NCBI GenBank assembly: GCA_940671915.1
Contig: CALNVZ010002100.1
Span: forward strand, 14,374,212 to 14,438,211
Direction: 5' to 3'
Length of the DNA: 64,000 nt
Source of the DNA: Paracentrotus lividus
Lineage: Eukaryota; Echinodermata; Echinoidea; Camarodonta; Echinidae
Positions 1-9,888 of the stretch are shown here, piece after piece. The notes under the pieces are model-generated. The model searched no databases and was not told where the DNA came from. It saw nothing but the letters and a program-made list of their open reading frames with translations. Both the position numbers and the translations under genes were made by a program. Numbering within the stretch: the first letter of the stretch is position 1; every line of letters begins with the position of its first letter.

Positions 1-106
1 ATAACTTCACTATTTTTTGGTCGATTTCTTAAATACTTTCACTTATATTTTTTTTTGTATTTTTCTGCATATATTAAAAACCGGATAGAATTCCAGGGTG
101 AACTTC

Positions 107-448
107 CCTTTTAACATTTAGGTCAAGGTTCTCTGATTGTCTAATACCACATGGCTAGGCGCAATTATAGGTTCCCACTAATTACTTGGTCTGTATACTT
201 CTCACTTGGTCTTATTGCCAAGAAATTTTTAAATTGCAATTAAACTATTAAAATAGTCTAATTGCAATTCGTATCATTAACCGATTGTCTAATTTAATTT
301 TTGTCTCAATTCTCCCCCCCCACCCCCATAAAAAAATAAAAAATAAAAAAAACATTAGGTACATAAAAATATTTTTACAGAAAATTGACTATTGGAAATC
401 CGACGAAATAAAGTCGGGTTTAGACCAAGAGGCAATTTTACCCTACTG
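107..448. repeat. Degenerate foldback repeat, TTGGTCTAAT word family
   Basis: The left part repeats the word TTGGTCTAAT and variants (TGTCTAATACCACATGG, ACTTGGTCTG, CACTTGGTCTTATTGCC). The right end carries the opposite orientation (GGTTTAGACCAAGAGGCAA). The same words in the same two orientations make up the better preserved foldback at 56030-56445, so this is read as an older relative. Boundaries are approximate and the inverted pairing is weak here. Confidence 0.4.
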
Positions 449-634
449 CAACTATACTACTTCTAATACTCAGCGGCGTAAATCAGCGTCGAGGAAGTGG
501 GGGGGGGGATGAGCGAAATAATTGCGCAACTGCCGCGATCTTGGTTTGGCAATACACAAGCACTATCAAGGGAATTAAACGTATTAATACCCATATAGCA
601 GTGGCAGTGGCGGATTTGAGAGGAAGGGGTGTGA

Positions 635-1010
635 ATAGAATTTGTCTTTGAATGTATGCTTCTAGCTTATGGCTGCCTTGATTACTGTTCACTTTAGTAA
701 TGGAAAAACTATAATGCGAGCGCGAAGCGCGAGCCGAAAATTTAAGCTAAAAGTTGGAGATATTTGTGCATTATAGTTCCTATTTAGTGTCAGCGAGTGC
801 GAAGCGCGAGGGAAAAATTTTAAGCTGAAATTGGATATGTTTGTGCATTAAACATGTTAAAGGTCCAGCGCGAAAAAAAAAAACAAACAAACGAAAAAAA
901 TATATATATAGTAGAGGCAGAATGGATTTGAAAGTGGGGTCTCGATAAGAAGGGGACTTTTTCTGAAAAGGGGGACATTTTAGATCAGAGGCATAGATCT
1001 AAAGAGAAAT
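635..1010 (+). repeat. Interspersed repeat, direct copy 1 of 3
   Basis: Begins near TTTGTCTTTGAATGTATGC, continues through two GCGAGCGCGAAGCGCGAGC-type GC words, and ends with GATCAGAGGCATAGATCTAA. The two following copies share the same order of blocks at 1302 and 1713. Spacing between copies 1 and 2 is about 660 bp, or about 400 once the inserted element at 1011-1271 is removed. The GC word recurs at 55250, so this is a dispersed family and not a gene. The (T)GCGAGCGCGAAGC word stands out against the AT-rich surroundings. Confidence 0.75.
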
Positions 1011-1271
1011 TGAAGATGCTAGTACTAGATGTTCCTATGTTACATCAAATCAGTTTTGAGAAACAGAGGGTAAAAATGTAACATATGGACATCTAGTACT
1101 AGCATCTTCAATTATTTTACATATTCCGAAAGAGTAACTCCTCCCGCATCTTCTGGTACCATTTTTGTGTGGTATGTCTTTACACTTGGATGAACACGAC
1201 ACATTGTTACATAAATGTACCAACCAAAGGGCCAAAATGTAACGTACGAACATCTAGTACTAGCATCTTCA
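1011..1271. mobile_element. 261-bp MITE-like element with 24-bp terminal inverted repeats
   Basis: The left end 1011-1034 (starts TGAAGATGCTAGTACTAG) is the perfect reverse complement of the right end 1248-1271. The pairing continues imperfectly for about 10 bases inward (ATGTTACAT against ATGTAACGT). A third copy of the right end lies inside at 1069-1110, giving a direct repeat with 1229-1271. The element interrupts repeat copy 1: copy 2 reads straight through the equivalent point (AAAGAGAAAT then TATTCG), which gives an empty-site comparison. No ORF of interest inside, so it would be non-autonomous. Confidence 0.8.
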
Positions 1272-1301
1272 CTTTTATTCGGAGAGCGGGGAGATACGAA
1301 G

Positions 1302-1690
1302 AAAATTTGTCTTTGAATGTATGCTTTAAAGAATCATAATAGCTGACTTGATTCCAGTTTATTTTAGTAATTGAAAAAGTAATGCGAGCGCGAAGCGCAA
1401 GCCGAAAATTTTAAAGTAAAGGTTTGAGATATTTGTGCATTGTAGTTCCTATTTACTATCAGCGAGCGTGAAGCCCGAGCCGAAAATTTTATGCTGAAAT
1501 TGAATATATTTGTGCATTAAAGGTCCTGTATAGTATCCGCGAGCGCGAAAAAAATAACAAAAACACACAATAGTGGCGGCGTAACGGATTTGAAAGTGGG
1601 GTCTCGATGGAAAAAAGGGCACTTTTTCAACAAAAAAAAAAAAGGGGGGACACTCTAGATCAGAGGCATATAGACCTAAAGAGAAATGTA
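1302..1690 (+). repeat. Interspersed repeat, direct copy 2 of 3
   Basis: Same block order as copy 1: TTTGTCTTTGAATGTATGC, GCGAGCGCGAAGCGCAAGCC, GGATTTGAAAGTGGGGTCTC, then GATCAGAGGCATATAGACC. Uninterrupted at the site where copy 1 carries the inserted element. Confidence 0.75.
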
Positions 1691-1712
1691 TTCGAAGAGG
1701 GAGGGGGTACCA

Positions 1713-1900
1713 AGAAAATTTGTCTTTGAATGTTTGCTTTTAAGAATCATAATGGCTGCCTTGATTCCTATTCATTTTAGTAGGCCTAATGGAAAAGTAA
1801 TGCGAGCGCGAAGCATGAGCCCGAATGTTTAAACTAAAAATTGGAGATTATAAATCCTATTTAGTATCAGCGAGAGCGAAGTGCGAGCAGAAAATAATTT
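1713..1900 (+). repeat. Interspersed repeat, truncated copy 3 of 3
   Basis: Begins with TTTGTCTTTGAATGTTTGC about 410 bp after the start of copy 2 and carries the GCGAGCGCGAAGC-type word. Similarity is lost near 1900, so the copy is 3'-truncated or the array ends there. Confidence 0.7.
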
Positions 1901-2291
1901 GGTATCCATTTAGAAGATACATTTTACATGCTTAAAAAAAAAAAGCGATAGAAAACGAATCCACAATCTTTGCTATGAAAATTTTGTTGGCTGCAGGCCC
2001 CAATTAAGCCCTCCACCAACCTAGCCCGCACACAACTACATTAATGTTTTTACTTGTCAACAACACCCTTTCTAAGGGTTGTCCACAGACGAGGAGAGGG
2101 GTGTATTTGGTTTTGACAGACGTGTATCAATCAGATACATTGGATCTAACACACAAAAAACAAGAACTAGTTTCCATGAGTAAAACCCGTTTGCTACTCT
2201 TGCAGGTGAGTGCTTTTATTCGTATATCACGGGGCTAATTCTTTACTCAGAATCTGTGTTTCTGTTAAAAGTACACACCCGCTCTTCCAAA

Positions 2292-2380
2292 ACCTGTAAA
2301 GTACTAAGGGATACTCAAGAAAAAAAATATTGAGTGTATATACTTTTTTTCTTGAGTATCCCTTAGTAACTTTACATGTT
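2292..2380. repeat. Stem-loop, about 32-bp arms
   Basis: The left arm 2296-2327 (GTAAAGTACTAAGGGATACT, then CAAGA and a run of A) pairs with the right arm 2343-2375 almost perfectly, with one inserted base. The loop is about 15 nt. This is a compact foldback, probably a deletion remnant of a TIR element. Confidence 0.7.
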
Positions 2381-3939
2381 CAATTACGTAAAATAATTGT
2401 GCAAGTGATTTCTCTTTACACTTGGTACGGCTTGGTGGTTATCGGGTGAAAACACTAACAATCGAGTAAAGTGAGAATTGCTGAGAAATTCTATATAGCC
2501 TGTAATTCACTAGATGAGTAAACTACGACACGTCTTCGTACGTCTCAAGTCTCGTGAAAGTCTTTGAGAGTAATTTTACTCACTATGCGGTACTTTTACA
2601 TGTGCGCCCCGGTACGCCTACTCGGATCACGAGTACGGACATCAAGACTGCATGCACACGAGGTATGTCTACGCGTAATGCTACAGTCACACAGACACTT
2701 CCGTATAGATACGTTTGTGTTGTTGTGATCTTATTTCATCTTCTATTCTATCATTTCTTATGTATTCCATTGTTTTACTGGATGAACGAAATTATCAATA
2801 TTTCTACTGCTAACTATGACGGGTAAGCATCCGTGGGGATCCGAAGAAAAGAAAATAATTTTTGGACGCAGCCGACGTAACTCAACGTAAGTGTCTGTGT
2901 GACTGTAGCATAAAGGGGTATCTCACTGAGTTGCGAACATTTCGCGACAGGGCGAATTTAGAGATTTCGTATACATAGAATGCTAATCCACCTCGATTCA
3001 GTAGGTAGGCTTTTTGATGTGAGGCATTTTCTTTTGTTATGTGTTTTCCGGACAATGAGTATTTTGGAATGTAGCGAACTCTCGAATGAATGGAGTCGAA
3101 AACAGGAATTCTTTTTGTCCTGCATTGGGCATGAAGTGATCGATCTTGGTTTCAACCACATTCCTTTCGATAGGCCTGAATAATTCTTTTGAAAATAATT
3201 CGCCAAAAAGTTTTGAACATGTTCAAAATTAATTTTCTAGGCGAATTTATTATGATCGATTGCAAGTGCATAATTCTCGTGTGTAAAAATGGTTGAATAT
3301 ACATATAAATAGGTTTACTGATATTACTAAAATATATATGGAAAGGGTCAACATAAATTTGAATCGGATAAGAATTACTCGATGACAAAAAATATATTTC
3401 TAAAATATGTTTGGAAATAATAATAATAATCCAGCGTATATAGTGTCTTTGATCATGTTGATTTGTATTTCATTAACAATAAACAAATAAAACATTCAGA
3501 TTCACTTCGGGCGTGGCTGGGCGTTGGGGGGTAATTGAGCTGGTAGTCATTTTCTTTTTCAATTATCATTACTATTATCATTTCCATATTATTGTTATCA
3601 TTTTGTTTTTCATCTCTGCACCCATGACTGCATAATTGACAATCAATATCTCACTTTTGGCAACACACGCACCCACGTACCTACATGAACCAAAACGAAG
3701 CAAAAATGACTTGTTTCATTGATATGTGTTCACAATTCAGTGAAATTACCCCTTCGAGGGGGCTGTGGAGCGGGGTGCTTGGGGGGGGTTCAGCCCCCAC
3801 TTCAGTTCTCAGCACACGTGTACAAAATTGCAGAAATGACCATGCATTTGTCATTTCTACTCTCTTCAGCCCCCCCCCCTTCGGCTCAGCTCATCTACTT
3901 TCAAAAACGCTCCACGGCCCTGCTTGTGATTGCATAAAA
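2381..3939. other. No gene recognised
   Basis: AT-rich sequence with short ORFs that show no family motif, plus poly-G/poly-C patches around 3780 and 3870. One TAGGCCTA-like near match at 3171. Nothing further can be supported. Confidence 0.5.
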
Positions 3940-4290
3940 AAGCAGTACAAAAGAAAACATGCCAATACCATACAATATAACCCACCTGTACTTGCCTAAC
4001 AAGGCAGTAGGCCTACAAAAGAACCATGCCATGATCATTCAGTACAACCCCTTTGTGCTGTGCCTAACAAGGCAGTACAAAAGAAACATGCCATGTTGAT
4101 ACAGTTAGATAACCCTATTGAGCTTCCCTAACTAAGCAGCACAAAAGAATATTGCAATTCTCTATACAACGAGAAAACCCCTTGAGCTTGGCTTACAAAG
4201 CATCGCTAAAGAAAACATGCCATTCTCTGATACAACGAGATAACCCCTTTATGCTTGTCTAACAAAGCAGCCACAAAAGAACGTTGGTAG
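3940..4290 (+). repeat. Tandem array, ~65-bp unit, about 5 copies
   Basis: Units start at about 3940, 4003, 4071, 4134, 4199 and 4265, each reading roughly GGCAGTACAAAAGAAACATG, then CCAT, a variable part, ATAACCCCTTT, GAGCTTGCCTAACAA. Spacings are 63, 68, 63, 65 and 66 bp. Degenerate, so an old array. Confidence 0.8.
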
Positions 4291-4438
4291 ATCCTCTCTA
4301 TATATATAACACTCTGTAAATTCGCTGGGCTCGCAACCAGTGAGATACCCCCTTAAGTGCGTACATGTTTAGCGGAACCATATAGAGTTACACTCTGTGA
4401 GCGGAACGGATCCGAGAGCGGAGAGTCCTGCATCTCTT

Positions 4439-4772
4439 GGGTGAGTCCTTTTCTTCCTTTGTCTGTTGTTTGCCTGTTTTTATAATGAATTTGGAATGTT
4501 CCGATGATAATTTTTTATACATCGTCTGATAACACTAACAACTAGATTAACATGCATGGATTTCCCATTACTTTGTCAGTCATGTACATAGTTTGAGTAA
4601 TTTGATGCATTGATCAATGCAATGTGTTGGTTTGTGTGAATTGATGCACTGAAGTGAGTAATGCAGTGTATTGGTTTGAGAGAATTGATGCACTGATGTG
4701 TATATCATCGTAACATTCCAAATATCATTATAAAAACAGGCAAACAAACAAACAAAAAGGAATAGGACTCAC
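4439..4772. mobile_element. Foldback element with ~68-bp arms
   Basis: The left arm 4439-4507 (GGTGAGTCC, TTTGCCTGTTTTTATAATGA, TTGGAATGTT) is the reverse complement of 4704-4772 with scattered mismatches. The spacer holds two near-copies of GTGTTGGTTTGTGTGAATTG followed by ATGCACTGA. It directly abuts the hairpin at 4773-4887, so the two may be one compound element. Confidence 0.75.
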
Positions 4773-4887
4773 CTAGTGAGAACGCTTTACATACTCAGAG
4801 AGTCAGTAAGTAAAGGTTGCACAAACTCATCACACGCAAGTTGATGAGCTTTACTACTCTCTGAGTATGTAAAGCGTTACTCACTAG
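4773..4887. repeat. Hairpin with 32-bp arms
   Basis: 4773-4804 (CTAGTGAGAACGCTTTACAT, then ACTCAGAGAGT) is the reverse complement of 4856-4887 with one or two mismatches. The loop is about 50 nt and itself holds a short CATCA/TGATG pairing. It starts on the base after the neighbouring foldback ends. Confidence 0.8.
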
Positions 4888-5154
4888 ATTAGTTTGTGCA
4901 ATGTACTCAAAACAATTAGTTATGTTACTCAATGAAATGAGTAATTAAATAACTCATTTTGGTGTGTCACTATATTGTCAAATTTAAAATACTCCATTAG
5001 GTGCGTTTTCAAAGTAGCTTTATTGAGTGAAAGCACTCATGGATGTGTGTCACTATATTGTCAAAATACATGGATATTTGACGGTGATCACTCATATATG
5101 CAAGTTCTCATTTTTTGTGTGTAACCTTTTTATACTTAGGTTACTGTTGTTACT

Positions 5155-5396
5155 TAGTGCGAGGTCGCGTAGCACCGAGCAGAAAAATTGGGGTTTTGGA
5201 GTAATAAAGAGGCATTTTTTAGTATTGAGAGCGCTATTTCAACAACAACAACAAAAAAAAACACACAATTATCTAGTGTCTTTTTTTTTCATTCTTTCTT
5301 GAAACTGGGGGGGGGGATGTTTGTACAGGCCATCCCCCTCCTCAAAATCTGGGGGGGGGATGTATCTCCCCACACCCCGGATTTACGCCCGTGCTA
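5155..5396. repeat. Interspersed repeat related to the GCGAAGCGCGAG family
   Basis: Starts with a degenerate GCGAGGTCGCGTAGCACCGAG word and ends with two G-rich blocks (TGGGGGGGGGATGT) and CCGGATTTACGCCCGTGC. A similar GCGTAAATC border word occurs at 476-485 beside repeat copy 1. The layout of GC word, A-rich part, G-run, border is shared with 55135-55440. Confidence 0.45.
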
Positions 5397-5399
5397 ATA

Positions 5400-6030
5400 C
5401 TACTACTATAACTGTAATAGTAACATGACAATGATAAGAATAAACAGTCACCTCTTTATCGTAGAATTTGCAGTCATCGATATTTAATAGACATATTCTA
5501 TATTCATTTTCACATTGTTTTCTTGTTATTTTTGCTGATATCATCGTAGTGATAGGCCTATAGGCTGTTTTTTTTTTTTTTTCTTTTTTTTCTTTTTCTT
5601 TACCCATCCACGTATTTGTCGTATGCGTAAGTGAGGCCGATCAATATATCACCCGATATAGCGTACAAGAAAAATAATGAATGCAGTAGGGCCTACAGAC
5701 CTTAAAAATCCCAACAACAATATCGCCATTAATTTCAGGTCAAAGGTAATCGAGCGATCATTGGAAAAACCCACTTCTATTTATAGAACGCACCAGGAAA
5801 CAAACAATGCCATTTTATAAAAAATTGACGAACATTTGTAACCTGTATGATTTTACCTCATATTTCACCATAAGTGTTTCGTGTGTGTTTATTGAATTAC
5901 TGGTTGCTGCAGCTCGAGAAAGATAGGAATATTTGTAAGTAACATGCTACGGTTTAGGGCTCGTGGGTCAGGATTGTAAGACTTTCGGTTAATATTCAAA
6001 TTATACTAAAATAACTGGAGTCAGTCACCT
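5400..6030. other. Upstream region of the TRIM-like gene, no further feature
   Basis: AT-rich. One TAGGCCTA (5553-5560) and a T-rich run near 5570-5595. No convincing TATA box or initiator can be assigned. Confidence 0.4.
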
Positions 6031-6120
6031 GCAATGACACTGTTTTCGTGTTGTAGACATTAAAGTTGATCTGACACTGTTTACATGCTGTAGATTGTCC
6101 AGTTGATCTGACATTGGACA
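6030..6120 (+). repeat. Short tandem repeat in the presumed 5' leader of the TRIM-like gene
   Basis: TGACACTGTTT, then TGTTGTAGACATTAAAGTTG, is followed by TGACACTGTTT, TGCTGTAGATTGTCCAGTTG, and a third partial unit TGACATTGGACATTGG. The unit is about 38 bp. It ends 16 bases before the start codon, so it would lie in the 5' UTR if transcription starts upstream. Confidence 0.6.
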
Positions 6121-6136
6121 TTGGATATAAATAATC

Positions 6137-6646
6137 ATGGCTGAGAAGCCTGAAGAAGATCGAGCTCCTGTTCAGAACTTGACGTGTCCGTTATGTCTTG
6201 ATATCTTTGACGAGGCAACCATCTTAACTTCATGCGGACATACCTTCTGTCGGAAATGTCTCAAGAAATACGATCTGTCACACCAAGACCTAGATCACAT
6301 GGTCTGTCCATTTTGTCCATACTGCACTGCTTGTAAACGTCAGTGTGAGGCTGTCTCAATCTGCAGATCCTGTAATAACTACATGTGTGATAAGTGTAAC
6401 ATTGGTCATGAGCAGCTCACATCAGTCTTTGAAGGTCGTGAGATCATATTCATACAGGACATCATGAAGGGCAATGTCGGCATCGGGCATCATTCATCTG
6501 AGAAGTGTTTCACCCACAAACAAGAGAACAAAGGTATGTTCTGCGAGGGTTGCAAGGTGCATGCTTGTCTCCAGTGCGTGATCGTCGGTCATCAAACTCA
6601 CAAGATCAAGAATCAGGCAGACTTCGAGCAGGACTTACGGCTTAAG
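6137..6646 (+). CDS. TRIM-like RING/B-box protein, exon 1
   Basis: Encodes residues 1-170. The start ATGG follows AAATAATC and is a good context. A C3HC4 RING finger spans C17, C20, C33, H35, C38, C41, C57 and C60 with normal spacings. B-box 1-like cysteines follow at once (C63, C66, C76, C79, C84, C87, H91). B-box 2 is complete: C124, H127, C136, C139, C144, C147, H152, H155. By family knowledge this would be a cytoplasmic E3 ubiquitin ligase, often in innate immunity. Odd: only two residues separate the last RING cysteine from the first B-box 1 cysteine, where TRIMs normally have a linker of tens of residues. The exon ends at the donor AAG|GTATTA in phase 0. Reading on would add a short hydrophobic tail and a stop at 6706, which is less likely. 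Confidence 0.8.
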
Positions 6647-7467
6647 GTATTAAGTTGGTTCTTATTCTTCATATTTTTGCATGTGTTTTTGGCTGATTTA
6701 ACTTAGTCATATAAACTATATTAAATGGGGAGGACATTTTTACACTCTACTCGACTCTATTTCTTTCATTTTAAGAAAAGAAAGGACGTGTAGAAATCAG
6801 AAATAAAAGGCGTGAAAGGAGGAAGTAGGTGATGAGAAAGTGGGGGGGGGGGGCGATGGAATCTGAGAGTAAAGGGTGACATTATTTTGAAAATAGAAGG
6901 ATAAGAGCCAAATAACGCAGGATGCTTTGTTATTTAAGGTCATTGTTACCGGTTCAAATGAGAGTGAAGATGACTTAAGTTCTAATTCTATACAGGTACA
7001 TCTTATGATAATGTACTTAACTTTCAGGAAAATTTGGGGAAAATTCTGAGGGAAAAAGTGTGCCTAAATTGTTTTATTTCAAGTTCACTCATGCAAAAAA
7101 AAAAATCCTCTCGCTAGCGCATGAAATATTTATTATTGTTAAAAATTTAGAGGGAAGAGAGTAAAAAACATTATTTCAGAAGGATTAAAACATGCGACCC
7201 TGCCTAGATTGAAAACTGACTTGGCAATTCGAGATTAATGGCCTATTTGTGTCATTTTTAGGCAACCTCTCCCCTAAATTTTGGATAGGTAGGGGATAGG
7301 GACTGGAGCTGTGCCGGTTCCACTTACCGATCCCTCGATCCAATGACGAATCAGCATGACCAGTGCTTGTTTGGTCTCTTTGGACTTCTAAGCCTGCACA
7401 CATATCTGAATCAATATGTTATTTTAATTGTTCGATTATTTTTTTTTTCCGGGTCAACGATCTCAAG
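6647..7467 (+). other. Intron of the TRIM-like gene
   Basis: Donor GTATTA at 6647. The acceptor is proposed at ATCTCAAG (7466-7467), after a T-rich tract at 7437-7451. Both boundaries are phase 0 and restore one reading frame. The intron contains a G-run near 6842-6853. No ORF encoding a coiled coil was seen inside it, so a missed middle exon is unlikely but cannot be excluded. Confidence 0.6.
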
Positions 7468-8433
7468 AGGGCACAGAAGAAGAAGTTTCATCCTTCAGAG
7501 GATACTTCTATTGATCTAGGAAACCTCACCGAAGCTGACAAGAAACTTTTGGTGAATGGAGCTACCGGTCATGCTTCTGCAGGAGTCGTAACGCAGGAAG
7601 CAAAGAAGAATCCTGCAGATGACTCTCGTCTTGATTTAAGGAACATAAATACAGAGGCTCATCCTGAGTTACAAGTCATTCAACGTGTGGATGTAAGGAA
7701 CGAAATAGAAGGAATAACTAAATACTCTGATGACAGTGTGGCTATTGTGTATGGTTATAATAAACGTCGCATAGATATCATCAGTTCATCTGGTAACACG
7801 CAGCAGTATACTAACATACCAACTGATGTTACGTGCTATCGTGTTGTCTTTCAACAAGACAGGTCGGTATGTATAACGTCGGATAGTAACATACACGTAT
7901 ATTCTTCCAACGGTTTCATAAAATCAACCATCCCCATCAGTGTGACAGGCTTTCCCAGTCTAAGCAAAAGCCCATCAGATGAAATCATCATAACTACGTA
8001 TAATGAAAAACAAGTGTACATCTACGACCCGACGGGAAATACACTCAGACATACCTTTCAATCGAAACACAAGGCATGGCAGACATCTGCTACCAGTTCT
8101 GGTTTGATTGTCGTGAGTTCTTGTCTCACGAATCCGAGCATGGTGACAGTACATGACAGGGATGGGAATACTGGGCTATCTCTATTATGCGGTATCTCCA
8201 TGTATCCTGTCGTGGACGAGCAGGACCGGGTGTATGTAGCGTGTGTTGATTTTAAGTCTGGTAAGGTGGTGATCAGGCTCTATGACATTGATGGTCTGAA
8301 CCTCAAAGAGCGATTTGAGTTCAAGGCACTTAACCTTGAACTTAGTGGTAGTGTTCATTTTGTTTCCCTCTCTCCAATACTGCTCGTTCTTGGTTGTCAA
8401 ACAAAGCTATATTTCATCAAAGTGTCACATTAG
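7468..8433 (+). CDS. TRIM-like protein, exon 2: C-terminal beta-propeller-like region
   Basis: Continues exon 1 in frame for 321 codons, giving a 491-residue protein; stop TAG at 8431-8433. The first ~60 residues are polar linker (AQKKKFHPSEDTSIDLGNLT). From about codon 70 it has repeated beta-strand phrases typical of NHL/TRIM56-like propellers: DSVAIVYGYNKRRIDIISSS, NIHVYSSNGFIKSTI, QVYIYDPTGNTLRHTF, VTVHDRDGNTGLSLLCG, KVVIRLYDIDGLNLKERFEF. Such domains bind substrate protein or RNA. The coiled coil that normally sits between B-box 2 and this domain and drives dimerisation is absent. The frame is fully open, so this is not an obvious pseudogene. It may be a reduced member of the expanded TRIM families of echinoderms. 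The exact 3' splice site is inferred. Confidence 0.75.
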   Translation, partial: RAQKKKFHPSEDTSIDLGNLTEADKKLLVNGATGHASAGVVTQEAKKNPADDSRLDLRNINTEAHPELQVIQRVDVRNEIEGITKYSDDSVAIVYGYNKRRIDIISSSGNTQQYTNIPTDVTCYRVVFQQDRSVCITSDSNIHVYSSNGFIKSTIPISVTGFPSLSKSPSDEIIITTYNEKQVYIYDPTGNTLRHTFQSKHKAWQTSATSSGLIVVSSCLTNPSMVTVHDRDGNTGLSLLCGISMYPVVDEQDRVYVACVDFKSGKVVIRLYDIDGLNLKERFEFKALNLELSGSVHFVSLSPILLVLGCQTKLYFIKVSH

Positions 8434-8447
8434 TGTGATGATTTCTT

Positions 8448-8450
<3 letters not shown>

Positions 8451-8490
<40 letters not shown>
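8451..8490 (+). repeat. Poly(T) tract just after the TRIM-like stop codon
   Basis: An uninterrupted run of about 40 T begins 18 bases after the stop codon. It may be a poly(A) tail of an antisense retroposed insertion or simple slippage; no target-site duplication was found. Confidence 0.7.
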
Positions 8491-8492
<2 letters not shown>

Positions 8493-9888
8493 ACATGTGC
8501 GCTTTAAAAATGGATTTCGTGCTTTTAAATTTTATATATTATTGTTGATTTTTTTACTAAACTCTGACTAATGTTGTCCTCTACATATGGCCCAAATCGC
8601 CAACTGTTAAAGAACTTTGGGGACTTGAATTAATAATTGGCCAGAATCGTGATTTTTTAACCAACAATAATTACCCAACTAGCTGTTCTATCCAACTAAA
8701 TATTTCCCAACATCTTTTTAATGTGCGTATAGAAGTGTAAACTGGGAAAATCTGTTATGGAAATTGGTCTTTATCCATTATTTCAAGTATCAAACAACCA
8801 AAGTGAAACCACTATAAGGTAAACACCTGAAAGTTTACATTATTTCAAATACTGTATTTAGAGGCTAAATATTCAATGATATATATTGATTGTATTTTTC
8901 CTTCGTTTTTAATAATTACTAAATAATCTGTATGGTATGGTATGGTTTTATTTTCCGTATAAAAATCAAACTGATACATGATACAGAATAATAATAATGA
9001 CATAATACAAATACGGAGGGAACACTCTATTCAGAACATTAATACAACGGCTCTGTTCTTCCTAGATTATGTTTACGTTTAACATTTCATGAGTCAAGTT
9101 TGCTGAATACCATGATCGTGAACACTATATTGTAACTGCTTATCGCATGTAACATGTATAATTACATGACAATGTTACATGATATCCGAAAGGTGTTTTT
9201 TTTTCCCCTAACATTCTGGAAACAAAATTGTATTTGCACAATAAATAATATAGCTTATTGTTATACATGCCATTAAAAAAAAAATTTAAAAAAATCGATC
9301 CTAGCAGATCTCCGTCATTTCAAGAGGATAAACATTTTAAGGAACGCTTCCGGTTTATTATATCCATACTTTGTTCTTGTTGTTTATTCATTCTGTTCTA
9401 ATGTATTTTTTGTTCACCAGACTCACGTAGAGAGGAATGTAATTGTATGATTGGTTTAGATTATATTTTGATTGACAAAAGAAGTCAGTCACTGTGAATA
9501 ACGCTGAAGATTCATGATCACATGCTTTAAAAAGAAATATGTAATATAAAAACAAATTCTCATGACAATAATCTAGAAAATATGGTAAAATTGATTTCAT
9601 TGGATTTTTGGTAATATTAAGTGATAAAAGAAATAGCAAATTATGAAACAGGGGGAATATAAATACAACGAAACTTGATATTATATCAAACAAGGTATAC
9701 GTATTCTTCTTTTTTTTTTCCCTTCTTCTTTTTTTTTTATTTACGGGGGCAAAAAGGTACGTCAATTTTTTTTCACGCACGCCAAGCGAGCAGAAAGGTA
9801 ATCAAATTTAAGCGGTAAACGGGGGATGGGGGGGGGGGTTGTAAATGTTTCGGTCTTCGGCCGTGAAGAAGGTCACCATATTATTACC
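8491..9888. other. No gene recognised
   Basis: AT-rich. GGTATGGTATGGTTTTATT at about 8935-8953 resembles the edge of a dispersed repeat. AATAAA occurs near 9240. A word with GGCCG, CGAAGACC and GAAACATTTAC lies on the - strand near 9842-9865. Confidence 0.4.

Noticed and set aside
2044..2238. ORF ending beside a CTTGCAG|GTGAGT donor-like site
   Set aside because: The donor match is good but the encoded peptide has no motif and the area is full of GTGAGT words from repeats.
3940..4290. Regularly spaced repeats that could suggest a CRISPR array
   Set aside because: The unit is degenerate throughout with no constant repeat and unique spacers, and the genome is eukaryotic; it is an ordinary tandem array.
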